DNA from: Treponema sp.
GTDB taxonomy: Bacteria; Spirochaetota; Spirochaetia; Treponematales; Breznakiellaceae
Direction of reading: 5' to 3'
Assembly: GCA_031256035.1 (NCBI GenBank)
Contig: JAIRRJ010000106.1
Location: forward strand, 1 to 35,004
DNA length: 35,004 bases
The notes beneath the pieces were generated by a model, which saw only the letters and a list, made by a program, of their open reading frames with translations, was not told the DNA's origin and searched no databases. Of the stretch, positions 7,990 through 15,139 are shown one piece after another. Each line of letters opens with the position of its first letter. The stretch's first letter is position 1. Position numbers and translations under genes: made by a program.

Positions 7990-8035
7990 CGCCGCATGAG
8001 CGGCGAATTTAATCGAACGGCTCCGCAACGCGGAG
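7990..8035 (-). promoter_or_regulatory. Double-hairpin leader of LRR lipoprotein 2
   Basis: RNA-sense order: CTCCGC-GTT-GCGGAG (8035-8021), linker CCGTTCGATTAAATT, hairpin CGCCGC-TCAT-GCGGCG (8005-7990), then TAAAATGAGGTTAAAG and the ATG. Both stems are perfect. Compared with the copy 1 leader, the proximal stem differs at two positions on each arm and keeps pairing (T-A pairs replaced by C-G). Confidence 0.7.
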
Positions 8036-8060
8036 ACGAATTCTCCTTTTTCCTGTTCAT

Positions 8061-8273
8061 ACGATTCTCTCCTATTGTGACAAGCAAGTAACAGCTTGAC
8101 ATCTTCGTTTTTTAGTACGATACTCTAAATTGCCGCCCAGGGTCGTTTCGGACGTAAGCTCAAGGGGGCCGGAAATGGTCAGCACGAGGCACCTGGAACG
8201 CGCACTTTCCAAAAAGTTCGTATACAGAAAAATATACCCCCTCACTTTATCGCAACTCCCATACTCTTCATTC
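8061..8273. other. Intergenic stretch between LRR lipoprotein 2 and the transglutaminase-like gene
   Basis: About 210 bases without a gene I can support. The minus strand has an open frame (8278-8072) with no recognisable domain and no convincing ribosome binding site. A Shine-Dalgarno AGGAG (8073-8069) lies before an ATG at 8060, in frame with LRR lipoprotein 2. The block 8140-8210 is GC-richer than its surroundings and could be part of a long leader or a dispersed repeat. Nothing diagnostic of a known RNA was seen. Confidence 0.4.
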
Positions 8274-8308
8274 CTCACTGCTCACTTTTCACTGCTAACT
8301 GTTACCTG
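8274..8308. repeat. Heptamer array H1 (CTCACTG-type)
   Basis: Consecutive 7-mers CTCACTG, CTCACTT, TTCACTG, CTAACTG and TTACCTG. The array covers the stop codon (TAA, 8304-8302) of the transglutaminase-like gene. The same heptamer vocabulary recurs at 13180-13295, 16904-16938, 17177-17270 and 17990-18017. It resembles the short tandem heptamer repeats known from filamentous cyanobacteria. Confidence 0.8.
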
Positions 8309-9642
8309 GACAACTTCGCATCAGACCATCCATGGTGAACATCCAGCAGCCTGTTGTTGGATGTATTGACGGCGCCGCCCATGCTGTTGAATTCGGCAAT
8401 ATCAAAAGTCAGCGCTACCGGGTTTTGATCGGGTATATCAACCACATATCCTTCTTTGTCAATGTAGTTGCCCTGATACCATGTAGAGTCACAATAGATT
8501 TTGCGCCCGTCTTTCAGGATTATTACGTTCCATGCATGGTTGCCGGTTGATGAAGACCATGTTTCAACGCTTGCAACGTGCGGATGGTTTGCAAACGCTT
8601 TCGCCACGGCATCGGAGTATCCTTCGCACACCGCTTTTTTGATGTTCGGATTGCGGTATTTTACCTTTATGCCGTATGCTTTTTCAAAGTCATATTGATA
8701 TTCGGCTGCTATCTGCAAAACAACCTTTTCAATTTCCCTGAATACCGGGTCTTTTCTGCGTTCATCCATGCGGTACTGCGCTTCGTCCTGGGCTTTTTTG
8801 GTTACGGTGAACTTAATTACACCGTTCCCGATGGCGCCGCTGCTGTTGCCCCAATACTGGGCTTCCCATGTCGGCTGAGGCCATCTGTATCCCGCCTTTG
8901 GGACTACCGTAAATTCCAGAACCGCATAACCTTCTTTGTTATAGAAAAACCGCCATGTAAAATCCGAAGCCGACTGGGAATTTTCTTTTAACAGTTCGGC
9001 TCTTGTTTTTACCGCCTCATCAATTGCATATTGCGGAATAAAACCTGCCGGTATGACAATGGGTTTCTGCGGATCGGCTGCCGGAGGCGGAGTTACTACT
9101 GTCGCAGGAGGCGTTACAGGTGGAGGAGTTACTACCGCCGGAGGAGGAGGCGCATTGTTCAAGGCGAGTAACTGCTGCAGCTTCGCGCCTTCCCTTAACG
9201 CGATGTTTGACTCCGCAAGAATGGAGCCGGTGGTGACAGTTATCGTTCTGGTTCTGAAACGGTATGTTTCGCCTGTTTTTTCAAGAACGCCTGTAACAAC
9301 ATGCGCCGCGTTCAGCTTCCTGCCGATTTCCCGTGCGGCGGCATCGCTGACTGCGCCGGATACTTTAAGGTTCGCTTCGCTTAGGGCGCGGTCGGTATCG
9401 GCGCGGGCAATTACCGTGCAAGTCTTCTTGCCTGTCAGGAAACGTGCCATTTCGCTGAGGGCATAAGCGGAAAAGTCTTCCGTGGCGGAATTGAAATTCA
9501 GCAGGGCAACTTTAGGGCCGCCGAAAAACTTCAGGCTTAAGGCATTGCCCGCCTGCTGTATTGCCGCATCCAGTTCTGTTTGCGCGGCGGCGGCGAACAC
9601 GAACATCATTCCCAAAACAGCTAAAGCAATCGCTTTCTTCAT
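8302..9642 (-). CDS. Secreted CsgG/FlgO-like protein with C-terminal transglutaminase-like domain
   Basis: The 446-residue protein has a strong Shine-Dalgarno (AGGAGG) and a signal peptide ending AAAAQ. Residues about 35-150 (KVALLNFNSATEDFSAYALSEMARFLT...VVTGVLEKTGETYRFRTRTI) resemble the CsgG/FlgO/LpoB-like nucleotide-binding-fold domains common in spirochete envelope proteins. A Pro/Val/Thr linker (about 165-195) leads to a C-terminal domain with a transglutaminase/protease-like Cys-His-Asp triad: C339 in VCEGYSD, H369 in GNHAWNV, D385 in YCDSTW. All three catalytic residues are present, so activity (peptidase or crosslinking) is plausible in the periplasm or at the surface. The stop codon lies in heptamer array H1. 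Confidence 0.8.
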   Translation of the reverse strand: MKKAIALAVLGMMFVFAAAAQTELDAAIQQAGNALSLKFFGGPKVALLNFNSATEDFSAYALSEMARFLTGKKTCTVIARADTDRALSEANLKVSGAVSDAAAREIGRKLNAAHVVTGVLEKTGETYRFRTRTITVTTGSILAESNIALREGAKLQQLLALNNAPPPPAVVTPPPVTPPATVVTPPPAADPQKPIVIPAGFIPQYAIDEAVKTRAELLKENSQSASDFTWRFFYNKEGYAVLEFTVVPKAGYRWPQPTWEAQYWGNSSGAIGNGVIKFTVTKKAQDEAQYRMDERRKDPVFREIEKVVLQIAAEYQYDFEKAYGIKVKYRNPNIKKAVCEGYSDAVAKAFANHPHVASVETWSSSTGNHAWNVIILKDGRKIYCDSTWYQGNYIDKEGYVVDIPDQNPVALTFDIAEFNSMGGAVNTSNNRLLDVHHGWSDAKLSR

Positions 9643-9667
9643 ATATACCTCCTGTTATATGCCCAAA

Positions 9668-11653
9668 CTATTTTTGCGCCCATTTCCATTCGCCCTTGCC
9701 GCGGGTAAATGTTCCGGCTTTGCGCCCGTTGTTTGTATAGAGCTTGGCAAGCGGGACGAATTTGGGGCCGGGCGAAAAATCACTTACTTTCTCAGCATTA
9801 ATGCGGTCAAGATAGCCGCCCCTTTCACTGTCACCGCTTCCTTCTATGGTTACGTTATTACCGATGGTTATAGTCGCGAGTATGTGAGGCTTGGTCGAGC
9901 CTCCCCCGCCGACAGTAACATTATCGGGTATTGTTAAACTGGTGATTCCCCGTTCCGTAATTGCCTGCCAGTAGATTTGGCTGACAGGAAACCCCCGTAA
10001 TTTCGATGGAAACTTAATAGTTTTTTCTTTCCCTTCATACTTGGAAATAATTATCGATTTGCCGTCATCGGAATAACAAACCAAAAAATCCCCTTCGGCT
10101 GTTTCATTACGTGCAAATGCTTCTTCCCCGATATTCGCAACATTGCCTAAAAATGTTATACTTGAGAGATTGCCCTGGGCAAACGCCTCTCTCCCGATGC
10201 TGGTAACGCCTTTGCCAATGGTTACGCTTGAGATTTTGGTTTGAAAGAACGCCTCTTCTCCGATGCTTGTTACGCTGTCGGGGATGGCGACACCGGCGGA
10301 GAGTTCGCAGCCCTTGAATACTTTTGCCCCGATGCTCGTAATGACCCTGCCAAGGGTTACGTTCGCAAGTCTGCGGCACTTCTCAAATGCCGACTCTTCG
10401 ATTAAAGTAACCTTGTCGGGAATGGTGACAGAGGCGAGGTCCGAACATTCCGCAAATGCCCTCTTGCCGATTTTTGTAACGCCTGACGGAATGTTAATGC
10501 TTGCAAGTTTGCTTTTTTCAAATGCCGACTCTCCGATAAAAGTAATGCTGTCGGGGATGATCAGATTTTGAATACCTGCGTTTTTAAACGCGTTTGCCGC
10601 AATTCCTGTAACAGGCTTTCCGTTTATGTGCGAAGGAATCTGCCCATCCTTCCACCTTTGAACTTTATATCCGGTTATGATTACCGACTTGCCGTCATTG
10701 GACGGAGACGTTTCAAAATCTTTTTCGGCCTTGCCCGTAACCGCCACGCCCCCGCCGGCTTTGGCGACACTGGCATCTGCGAACGCGCCTTCCCCGATAT
10801 TTGTTACGCTGTCGGGAACAGTTACGCTGAAGAGTTTGTTGCCAAAGAATGCCTTTTTCCCGACAGACGTAACAGTGGGGGGGATGGCTATTTCGGTGAG
10901 TTTGTTATCGCTGAACGCCCAGTCTCCGATAGTTTTTACGCCTTGGGAAATGACAACGGAAGTGAGCAGGTTGTTCTTAAACGCCGAATTCCCGATACTT
11001 GCGACATTTCCGGGAATGGTTAAAGCGGCTAGCAGGTTTAACTCAAAGGCTGAATCACTGATGCTCGCAAGGCTTGACGGGATGGTCAATGCGGCGATTT
11101 TATTCTCCGTAAATGCCGCTTTCCCGATACTTGTAACCTTGGCGGGAAGGGTTAATTGCGAAAGTTTGTTTTTCGCAAACGCTTCTTCCCCAATGCTCGT
11201 AACGCCTGCGGGAATGGTAACATCTGTAAGTTCGTTTTTCGCAAATGCAGAATCCCCGATACTCGTAACGCTGCCGGGAATGGTTACCTGACTGAGCTTT
11301 TTATTCCAGAACGCCCTTCTGCCAATTCCGGTTACCGGCTTTCCGTCTATAGTCGAAGGAATCTGTACGGCAGTTTGAGTCCCTTTATACCCGGTAATTA
11401 TTGCGCCGCTGCCGCTTAATTCGGCTTGCCAATCACCTTCTTCTTTCTTTTCACCCTTCTGCACGGCACCTGCCGCAGCTCCCGCCTGCATCGCAAGGCC
11501 CTGCCGGAGGTTTTCCCAGTATGACACCTTGCCGGCATCGGGGGCTTTATCAAACCCCTGCTCAACAATAACTTGATGCATATTGGGCGGGTATATAACG
11601 GCTACAAGATCAACCACGGCTTGCCGTGCCTGCGCAACATCAGATTTATCCAT
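9668..11653 (-). CDS. BspA-like leucine-rich repeat protein without signal peptide
   Basis: A 661-residue protein starting MDKSDVAQARQAVVDLVAVI with an AAAAGGAG ribosome binding site. No signal peptide or lipobox is visible, unlike the two LRR lipoproteins. After a helical N-terminus (about 1-70) come LRR_5 repeats (SQVTIPGSVTSIGDSAFAKNELTDVTIPAG). They are split into blocks by non-repeat units containing IITGYKG or IIISKYEGKEK and an IPSTIDGKPVTGI 'restart' motif. The C-terminus (RKAGTFTRGKGEWKWAQK) resembles ends of other Treponema LRR proteins. It may be cytoplasmic or exported by another route. The gap to the next gene is 25 bases, so it is probably co-transcribed with the transglutaminase-like gene. 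Confidence 0.85.
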   Translation of the reverse strand: MDKSDVAQARQAVVDLVAVIYPPNMHQVIVEQGFDKAPDAGKVSYWENLRQGLAMQAGAAAGAVQKGEKKEEGDWQAELSGSGAIITGYKGTQTAVQIPSTIDGKPVTGIGRRAFWNKKLSQVTIPGSVTSIGDSAFAKNELTDVTIPAGVTSIGEEAFAKNKLSQLTLPAKVTSIGKAAFTENKIAALTIPSSLASISDSAFELNLLAALTIPGNVASIGNSAFKNNLLTSVVISQGVKTIGDWAFSDNKLTEIAIPPTVTSVGKKAFFGNKLFSVTVPDSVTNIGEGAFADASVAKAGGGVAVTGKAEKDFETSPSNDGKSVIITGYKVQRWKDGQIPSHINGKPVTGIAANAFKNAGIQNLIIPDSITFIGESAFEKSKLASINIPSGVTKIGKRAFAECSDLASVTIPDKVTLIEESAFEKCRRLANVTLGRVITSIGAKVFKGCELSAGVAIPDSVTSIGEEAFFQTKISSVTIGKGVTSIGREAFAQGNLSSITFLGNVANIGEEAFARNETAEGDFLVCYSDDGKSIIISKYEGKEKTIKFPSKLRGFPVSQIYWQAITERGITSLTIPDNVTVGGGGSTKPHILATITIGNNVTIEGSGDSERGGYLDRINAEKVSDFSPGPKFVPLAKLYTNNGRKAGTFTRGKGEWKWAQK

Positions 11654-11662
11654 AACAAAACT

Positions 11663-11715
11663 CCTTTTACGCCGCGCCGCTACGCAGCTAATTACGCTGC
11701 CTCAGGCAGCGGCGT
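11663..11715 (-). promoter_or_regulatory. Double-hairpin leader of the third LRR gene
   Basis: RNA-sense order: GCTGCC-TGA-GGCAGC (11710-11696), linker GTAATTA, GCTGC-GTA-GCGGC (11688-11676, one G-U pair), then GCGGCGTAAAAGGAG and ATG. The tail GCGGCGTAAAA is shared with the leader of LRR lipoprotein 2. An upstream CGCCGC may also pair with this GCGGCG. Confidence 0.55.
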
Positions 11716-11738
11716 CTCCGAAAGAAACTATTATTCTT

Positions 11739-12440
11739 TCAATTATTTTCTCCAACAAATTCTCCGTCTTTCCAGTTGCCGTCTTTAATATCGCCGTCAA
11801 GGAAAATCATTTTCCCTTTACCGTTTGGTGAGCCGTGAGCCCAATCGCCTTCGTAAAAATTGCCGTTTACGTGCGTATACTTCCCCCTGCCGTGGCGTTC
11901 ACCATCGGCAAAATCGCCTTCGTAAACATCGCCGTTTGCATAAGTCTCTTTTCCTTTGCCTGTCAGATCGCCATTTTCAAAATCTCCTTCATAAATATCG
12001 CCGTCAGCGTAAGCCATCTTCCCTTTTCCGTGGAGTACGCCGTATACAAAATCGCCTTCGTAAACAAAGCCTTCCGAAGAAAAATTTCCCTTGCCGTGCC
12101 ATTTCTCTTCAACAAAATCACCTTCGTAAACACCCCACTTGTAATCTGTATATTTCCCTTTTCCGTGGCGTTTACCGTCTGCCCAATCGCCTTCGTAGAC
12201 ACCGTGTTTGTCTGTTAATCTCCCTTTGCCATGGCGTTTACCGTCTACCCAATCGCCTTCGTAAACACCGTGTTTGTCTGTATATTTCCCTTTGCCGTGG
12301 CGTTCACCATCGGCAAAATCGCCTTCGTAAAACACTCCTTTTGCGTATACCATTTTTCCTTTGCCGTGCGCTTTGCCGTCAACTGTATCGCCTTTGTATT
12401 CAGAGCGGTCTTTATATGTTAGTTTTCTTTTCTCTGACAC
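11739..12440 (-). CDS. MORN-repeat protein
   Basis: A 233-residue protein made almost wholly of nine full MORN repeats and a partial tenth, each near 22-23 residues with the core YEGDWxDGKxHGKGKxT. It begins at a GTG (MSEKRKLTYKDRS); no signal peptide or membrane segment is visible. MORN repeats form beta-hairpin ladders that bind proteins or lipids in other systems; the bacterial role is unknown. It lies between the third LRR gene and the zinc-ribbon genes, a run of repeat-built proteins. The internal DNA repeats make copy-number change by recombination likely. Confidence 0.9.
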   Translation of the reverse strand: MSEKRKLTYKDRSEYKGDTVDGKAHGKGKMVYAKGVFYEGDFADGERHGKGKYTDKHGVYEGDWVDGKRHGKGRLTDKHGVYEGDWADGKRHGKGKYTDYKWGVYEGDFVEEKWHGKGNFSSEGFVYEGDFVYGVLHGKGKMAYADGDIYEGDFENGDLTGKGKETYANGDVYEGDFADGERHGRGKYTHVNGNFYEGDWAHGSPNGKGKMIFLDGDIKDGNWKDGEFVGENN

Positions 12441-12495
12441 AAAATCAGTTTTCCTGCCGATGAAATCTTTTGCAAAGTTAGATGAGGATGTACCG

Positions 12496-12531
12496 TTTCG
12501 TGTCTTTGATGTTCTTTGCGCCTTCGTGTGA
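12496..12531. repeat. Octamer-type repeat, inverted copy
   Basis: The reverse complement reads CACGAAGG, CGCAAAGA, ACATCAAAGA, CACGAAA, the same family as the array at 5811-5843. It fills most of the 105-base gap between the zinc-ribbon tandem gene and the MORN gene. Confidence 0.6.
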
Positions 12532-12545
12532 ACTCCCGAAAAAAA

Positions 12546-13163
12546 CTAAGGTCTTGGGTTTCCGCATTCGGCGCAGAACTTGCCGGTATTCCCGGCGCGT
12601 CCGCAGGAACAGTTCCAGTCAGCAGCGGGAGCCGGTTTACCGCATTCGGCGCAGAACTTGCCGGTGTTCCCGACATAGCCGCAGGAACAGTTCCAGTTTG
12701 TAGACGCAGCCGGCGCTGGGGCAGGAGCAGGTTTGCCGCACTCGGCGCAGAACTTCCCGGTATTCCCGGCGCGTCCGCAGGAACAGTTCCAGCCTGCGGC
12801 CGGCGCAATGCCTGTTGTTACACCGGCTGCCGCCACTGGAGTTGGTGCCACCGGAGCAGGAGCAGGCTGACCACAGCCGGCGCAAAACTGGCCGGTATTT
12901 CCGGCACGGCCGCAGGAACAATTCCAGCCTGCCGCAGGAGCGCCTGCAACCGGTTGTGGTTTGCCGCAGCCGCCGCAGAATTGTCCGGTATTTCCGGCGC
13001 GTCCGCAGGTGCATGTCCAACCCGCGGCGGGTTTTTTATTAATGGCGCTCGTTATGGCGCCCACAAGAGCTGAAGCGCCGGTATTTGGAGCGCCCGGAAC
13101 GCCTGGTTTGGTAAGATTAGTAACGGCGCCTTTAAGAACCGTACCCAGTATTTGTTTCCCCAT
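12546..13163 (-). CDS. Five-fold tandem zinc-ribbon protein
   Basis: A 205-residue protein with ATG behind TAGGAG. The N-terminal 45 residues (MGKQILGTVLKGAVTNLT...GASALVGAITSAINKK) are amphipathic and Gly/Ala-rich. Then five copies of a zinc ribbon W-x-C-x-C-G-x-x-G-N-T-G-x-F-C-x-x-C-G-x-P start near residues 49, 80, 125, 157 and 183, separated by Ala/Pro linkers. Each has four cysteines (CxC...CxxC), so five structural zinc sites are likely. The same ribbon ends the two neighbouring proteins. No enzymatic domain is visible; a scaffold or adaptor is the simplest idea. Confidence 0.85.
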   Translation of the reverse strand: MGKQILGTVLKGAVTNLTKPGVPGAPNTGASALVGAITSAINKKPAAGWTCTCGRAGNTGQFCGGCGKPQPVAGAPAAGWNCSCGRAGNTGQFCAGCGQPAPAPVAPTPVAAAGVTTGIAPAAGWNCSCGRAGNTGKFCAECGKPAPAPAPAASTNWNCSCGYVGNTGKFCAECGKPAPAADWNCSCGRAGNTGKFCAECGNPRP

Positions 13164-13179
13164 AGTTATTCTCCTATTA

Positions 13180-13295
13180 GTGATTAATTGTTTGTGATTA
13201 GTGATCAGTTTGTTGCAAGTTATCTAAACGAGTTGCTAACGCGCCTTGCTTACTAACAACGCTACTACTGATCACTAACCACTGATCACTGACTA
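13180..13295. repeat. Heptamer arrays H2/H3 arranged as a long inverted repeat
   Basis: The left array (13180-13214: GTGATTA, ATTGTTT, GTGATTA, GTGATCA, GTTTGTT) and right array (13261-13295: GCTACTA, CTGATCA, CTAACCA, CTGATCA, CTGACTA) are inverted relative to each other. GTGATTAGTGATCAGT pairs at 15 of 16 positions with ACTGATCACTAACCAC. The whole gap between the two zinc-ribbon genes can therefore fold as one large hairpin. The stop codon of the upstream gene (TAG, 13295-13293) is inside the right array. Confidence 0.8.
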
Positions 13296-13547
13296 TGCCC
13301 GCGGTTTGCCGCAGCCGGTGCAGAAGTTGTCTGTATTCCCGACACGACCGCAGGAGCAGTTCCAAGACGCAGATGCAGCGGCGGGAGTTGAAGCGCCTTT
13401 TTTACCAAACACCTTCGTAACAGCTTTCACCGTCGATGTTGAAGAACCTCTGCGGGCAGCAGTTTTGGTCTTTTTCTTGGCGCCGGTTTTTCCGACAGCA
13501 GCCTTGACAGCGCTGTTAAGAACCGAATTCAAAATATTTTTCGCCAT
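13293..13547 (-). CDS. Small basic protein with one C-terminal zinc ribbon
   Basis: An 84-residue protein (MAKNILNSVLNSAVKAAVGK...) with a TAGGAG ribosome binding site. The N-terminal half is Lys/Arg/Ala-rich (GAKKKTKTAARRGS) and resembles the N-terminus of the five-ribbon protein next to it (MGKQILGTVLKGAV). The C-terminus is one ribbon, WNCSCGRVGNTDNFCTGCG. It looks like a single-ribbon paralogue. The basic region could bind nucleic acid or an acidic partner; function is unknown. Confidence 0.8.
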   Translation of the reverse strand: MAKNILNSVLNSAVKAAVGKTGAKKKTKTAARRGSSTSTVKAVTKVFGKKGASTPAAASASWNCSCGRVGNTDNFCTGCGKPRA

Positions 13548-13563
13548 AATTAACTCCTATGTC

Positions 13564-13594
13564 GTGCGGCTGACACCAATTGCGTTAGCCGCAC
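13564..13594 (-). promoter_or_regulatory. Stem-loop in the leader of the single-ribbon gene
   Basis: GTGCGGCT (13564-13571) and AGCCGCAC (13587-13594) form a perfect 8-bp stem with a 15-base loop. In RNA sense it is preceded by CACGATTTAAC, similar to the CGATnAAATT linker of the LRR leaders, and followed by GACATAGGAG and the ATG. It could also end transcription of the upstream TMEM43-like gene, although no T-run follows. Confidence 0.5.
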
Positions 13595-13609
13595 AGTTAA
13601 ATCGTGCGC

Positions 13610-14977
13610 TCAAGCCTGCGGTTTACCGCAGCCGGCGCAGAACTTACCGGTGTTTCCGGCATTGCCGCATGAGCAAGTCCAGGGGCCAGCCGCCGCTGCC
13701 GGAGCGGGACCTCCGCAGCCGGCGCAGAATTTGCCGTCGTTTCCGGTTTGACCGCAGGGGCAGTTCCATCCGTCCGCGGTTACAACGGCGGTTGTTCCGG
13801 CTGCTACCGCCGCCGCTCTAAGGGCTGCTTTTTGTTTCGACTTAATAGTCAGTAAAACTATTCCGCCAATGGCGACAGCCAGCAGCGGAAGGCCAATGAG
13901 CGGGCGGTAGAACAGCCACGCAATGGCAATTACTGTCAATGACCATGCGAAGCCGCCGACACCGCAGACAAACTTCAAACCGGCGCCGACAATTTTTCCA
14001 AGGATCGGCAATACCTTAAACAGCGAGGGTAAGATGTCAAATATTGCCCAGAGTCCCCAAATAATTAAAATGACGCCAATAATGCGGAGTATCCATGTCA
14101 ATGCGCTGTTTGCTTTCAGAGCGTCCGAAAACATGGCTTCGGGACCTACCGATCCCATCTCTACATAATGGAAAGTTCTCCCGCTTTTGGCGGTAAACGG
14201 TTCAAAGGTTGAACCGACTACCTGCGCGATAATTGATATGTCGGTCGGCGCTGTTTTTGTAAATGTTATTTTAACATCGCCGATTTCAGGGTTTGATGAA
14301 GATTTGCCGAAATAGACCGTATTGCCCTGAACTTGTACCAGACTGCTGTTGAGATTTACCCTTCCGGCTATATCGGCAGCGCTATACTGGGGCTGCGCCT
14401 GAGAGTTGGCGCGGATGGATGTAATGATAAAGCGGGGCAGCCTGTATGCGCCGAATGTTACGTTTTCGGCGTATATGCCGCCTGCATCAACAGTGGCAAG
14501 AACTGAATTTTTTCCTTTGTATTCGGGGTCGGCAAATGATGATGAATTCACAGGCGATGAAACCCATCTTTTTTCATAAGTATAGGTGGTTACCTCTTCC
14601 TGTCCGCCGCCCATCAAATCCTTTTTCTCGGTTTTTTTGTTTTCTACATACTGGCAGTATTCAACAGAGCGGAAGATGGCGATTGCATTTTCTCTGACTC
14701 CGAACAGAGGGTCTGCAATATCTTCATCCGTGTTGGCTCTGGCGACTGCATGGATAAGTTTTCCGTTCAGCGATGAATCAATTGTTGATACGTTGTCAAC
14801 GCGCACAAGGTTTTTTTGCGCTTCGCCGATGGTTCTCTGCGTCTTGACGAAATTGCCTTCGTTGATAAAGAGCAAAATGGTTCCTAAGGCAAACGCAATA
14901 GCGCCGGTTTTAGCTCCCTTTAACGAGCCTTTCAACCTTTGCCCGTAGCTCTTTTTTGTTGTTACTTTGTAAGCCAT
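13610..14977 (-). CDS. TMEM43-family membrane protein with two C-terminal zinc ribbons
   Basis: A 455-residue protein. Residues 1-20 are basic (MAYKVTTKKSYGQRLKGSLK), then a transmembrane segment (GAIAFALGTILLFINEGNFV). A long soluble region follows with TMEM43-family features (NEGNFVKTQRTIGEAQKNLV, DPLFGVRENAIAIFRSVEYC, YTYEKRWVSSPVNSSSF). Three or four more membrane helices lie at about 293-385 (WILRIIGVILIIWGLWAIF onward). The tail ends in two zinc ribbons (WNCPCG...FCAGCG and WTCSCG...FCAGCG) of the type found in the next two proteins. TMEM43 (PF07787) is a membrane-organising family of poorly known bacterial role. The ribbon-tail fusion and neighbourhood suggest the three proteins act together. 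Confidence 0.88.
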   Translation of the reverse strand: MAYKVTTKKSYGQRLKGSLKGAKTGAIAFALGTILLFINEGNFVKTQRTIGEAQKNLVRVDNVSTIDSSLNGKLIHAVARANTDEDIADPLFGVRENAIAIFRSVEYCQYVENKKTEKKDLMGGGQEEVTTYTYEKRWVSSPVNSSSFADPEYKGKNSVLATVDAGGIYAENVTFGAYRLPRFIITSIRANSQAQPQYSAADIAGRVNLNSSLVQVQGNTVYFGKSSSNPEIGDVKITFTKTAPTDISIIAQVVGSTFEPFTAKSGRTFHYVEMGSVGPEAMFSDALKANSALTWILRIIGVILIIWGLWAIFDILPSLFKVLPILGKIVGAGLKFVCGVGGFAWSLTVIAIAWLFYRPLIGLPLLAVAIGGIVLLTIKSKQKAALRAAAVAAGTTAVVTADGWNCPCGQTGNDGKFCAGCGGPAPAAAAGPWTCSCGNAGNTGKFCAGCGKPQA

Positions 14978-15139
14978 AAATCTCTCCTATACAATTTTTT
15001 GTTTCGGTCGCCATCGGCACAACGTACCGGCTCCCGTTGCTATAAAATCATTCACACAAAGGCACAAAAAGGCAAAACATCATGCGCTTTGTTATCCCCG
15101 TGCCTCTGTGTCAACTTCTTTGGGGAATTACCCCTGATG
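14978..15139. other. Intergenic region with degenerate octamer repeat
   Basis: This 162-base gap carries a degenerate octamer-family repeat near 15053-15114: CACACAAAGGCACAAAAAGG on one side and GTGCCTCTGTGTCAAC on the other, giving partial dyad symmetry. The TMEM43 gene has a TAGGAG ribosome binding site just inside the gap. No promoter or RNA gene was convincing. Confidence 0.5.

Noticed and set aside
8072..8278. Minus-strand frame of 68 codons before LRR lipoprotein 2
   Set aside because: No recognisable domain, no good ribosome binding site, and it runs across the region used as leader; kept only as an intergenic note.
12419..13073. Several Arg/Ser/Pro-rich frames overlapping the zinc-ribbon gene on both strands
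   Set aside because: They are out-of-frame readings of the repeated ribbon codons.
13564..13594. Rho-independent terminator after the TMEM43-like gene
   Set aside because: The stem is strong, but no T-run follows on the minus strand; leader function is at least as likely.
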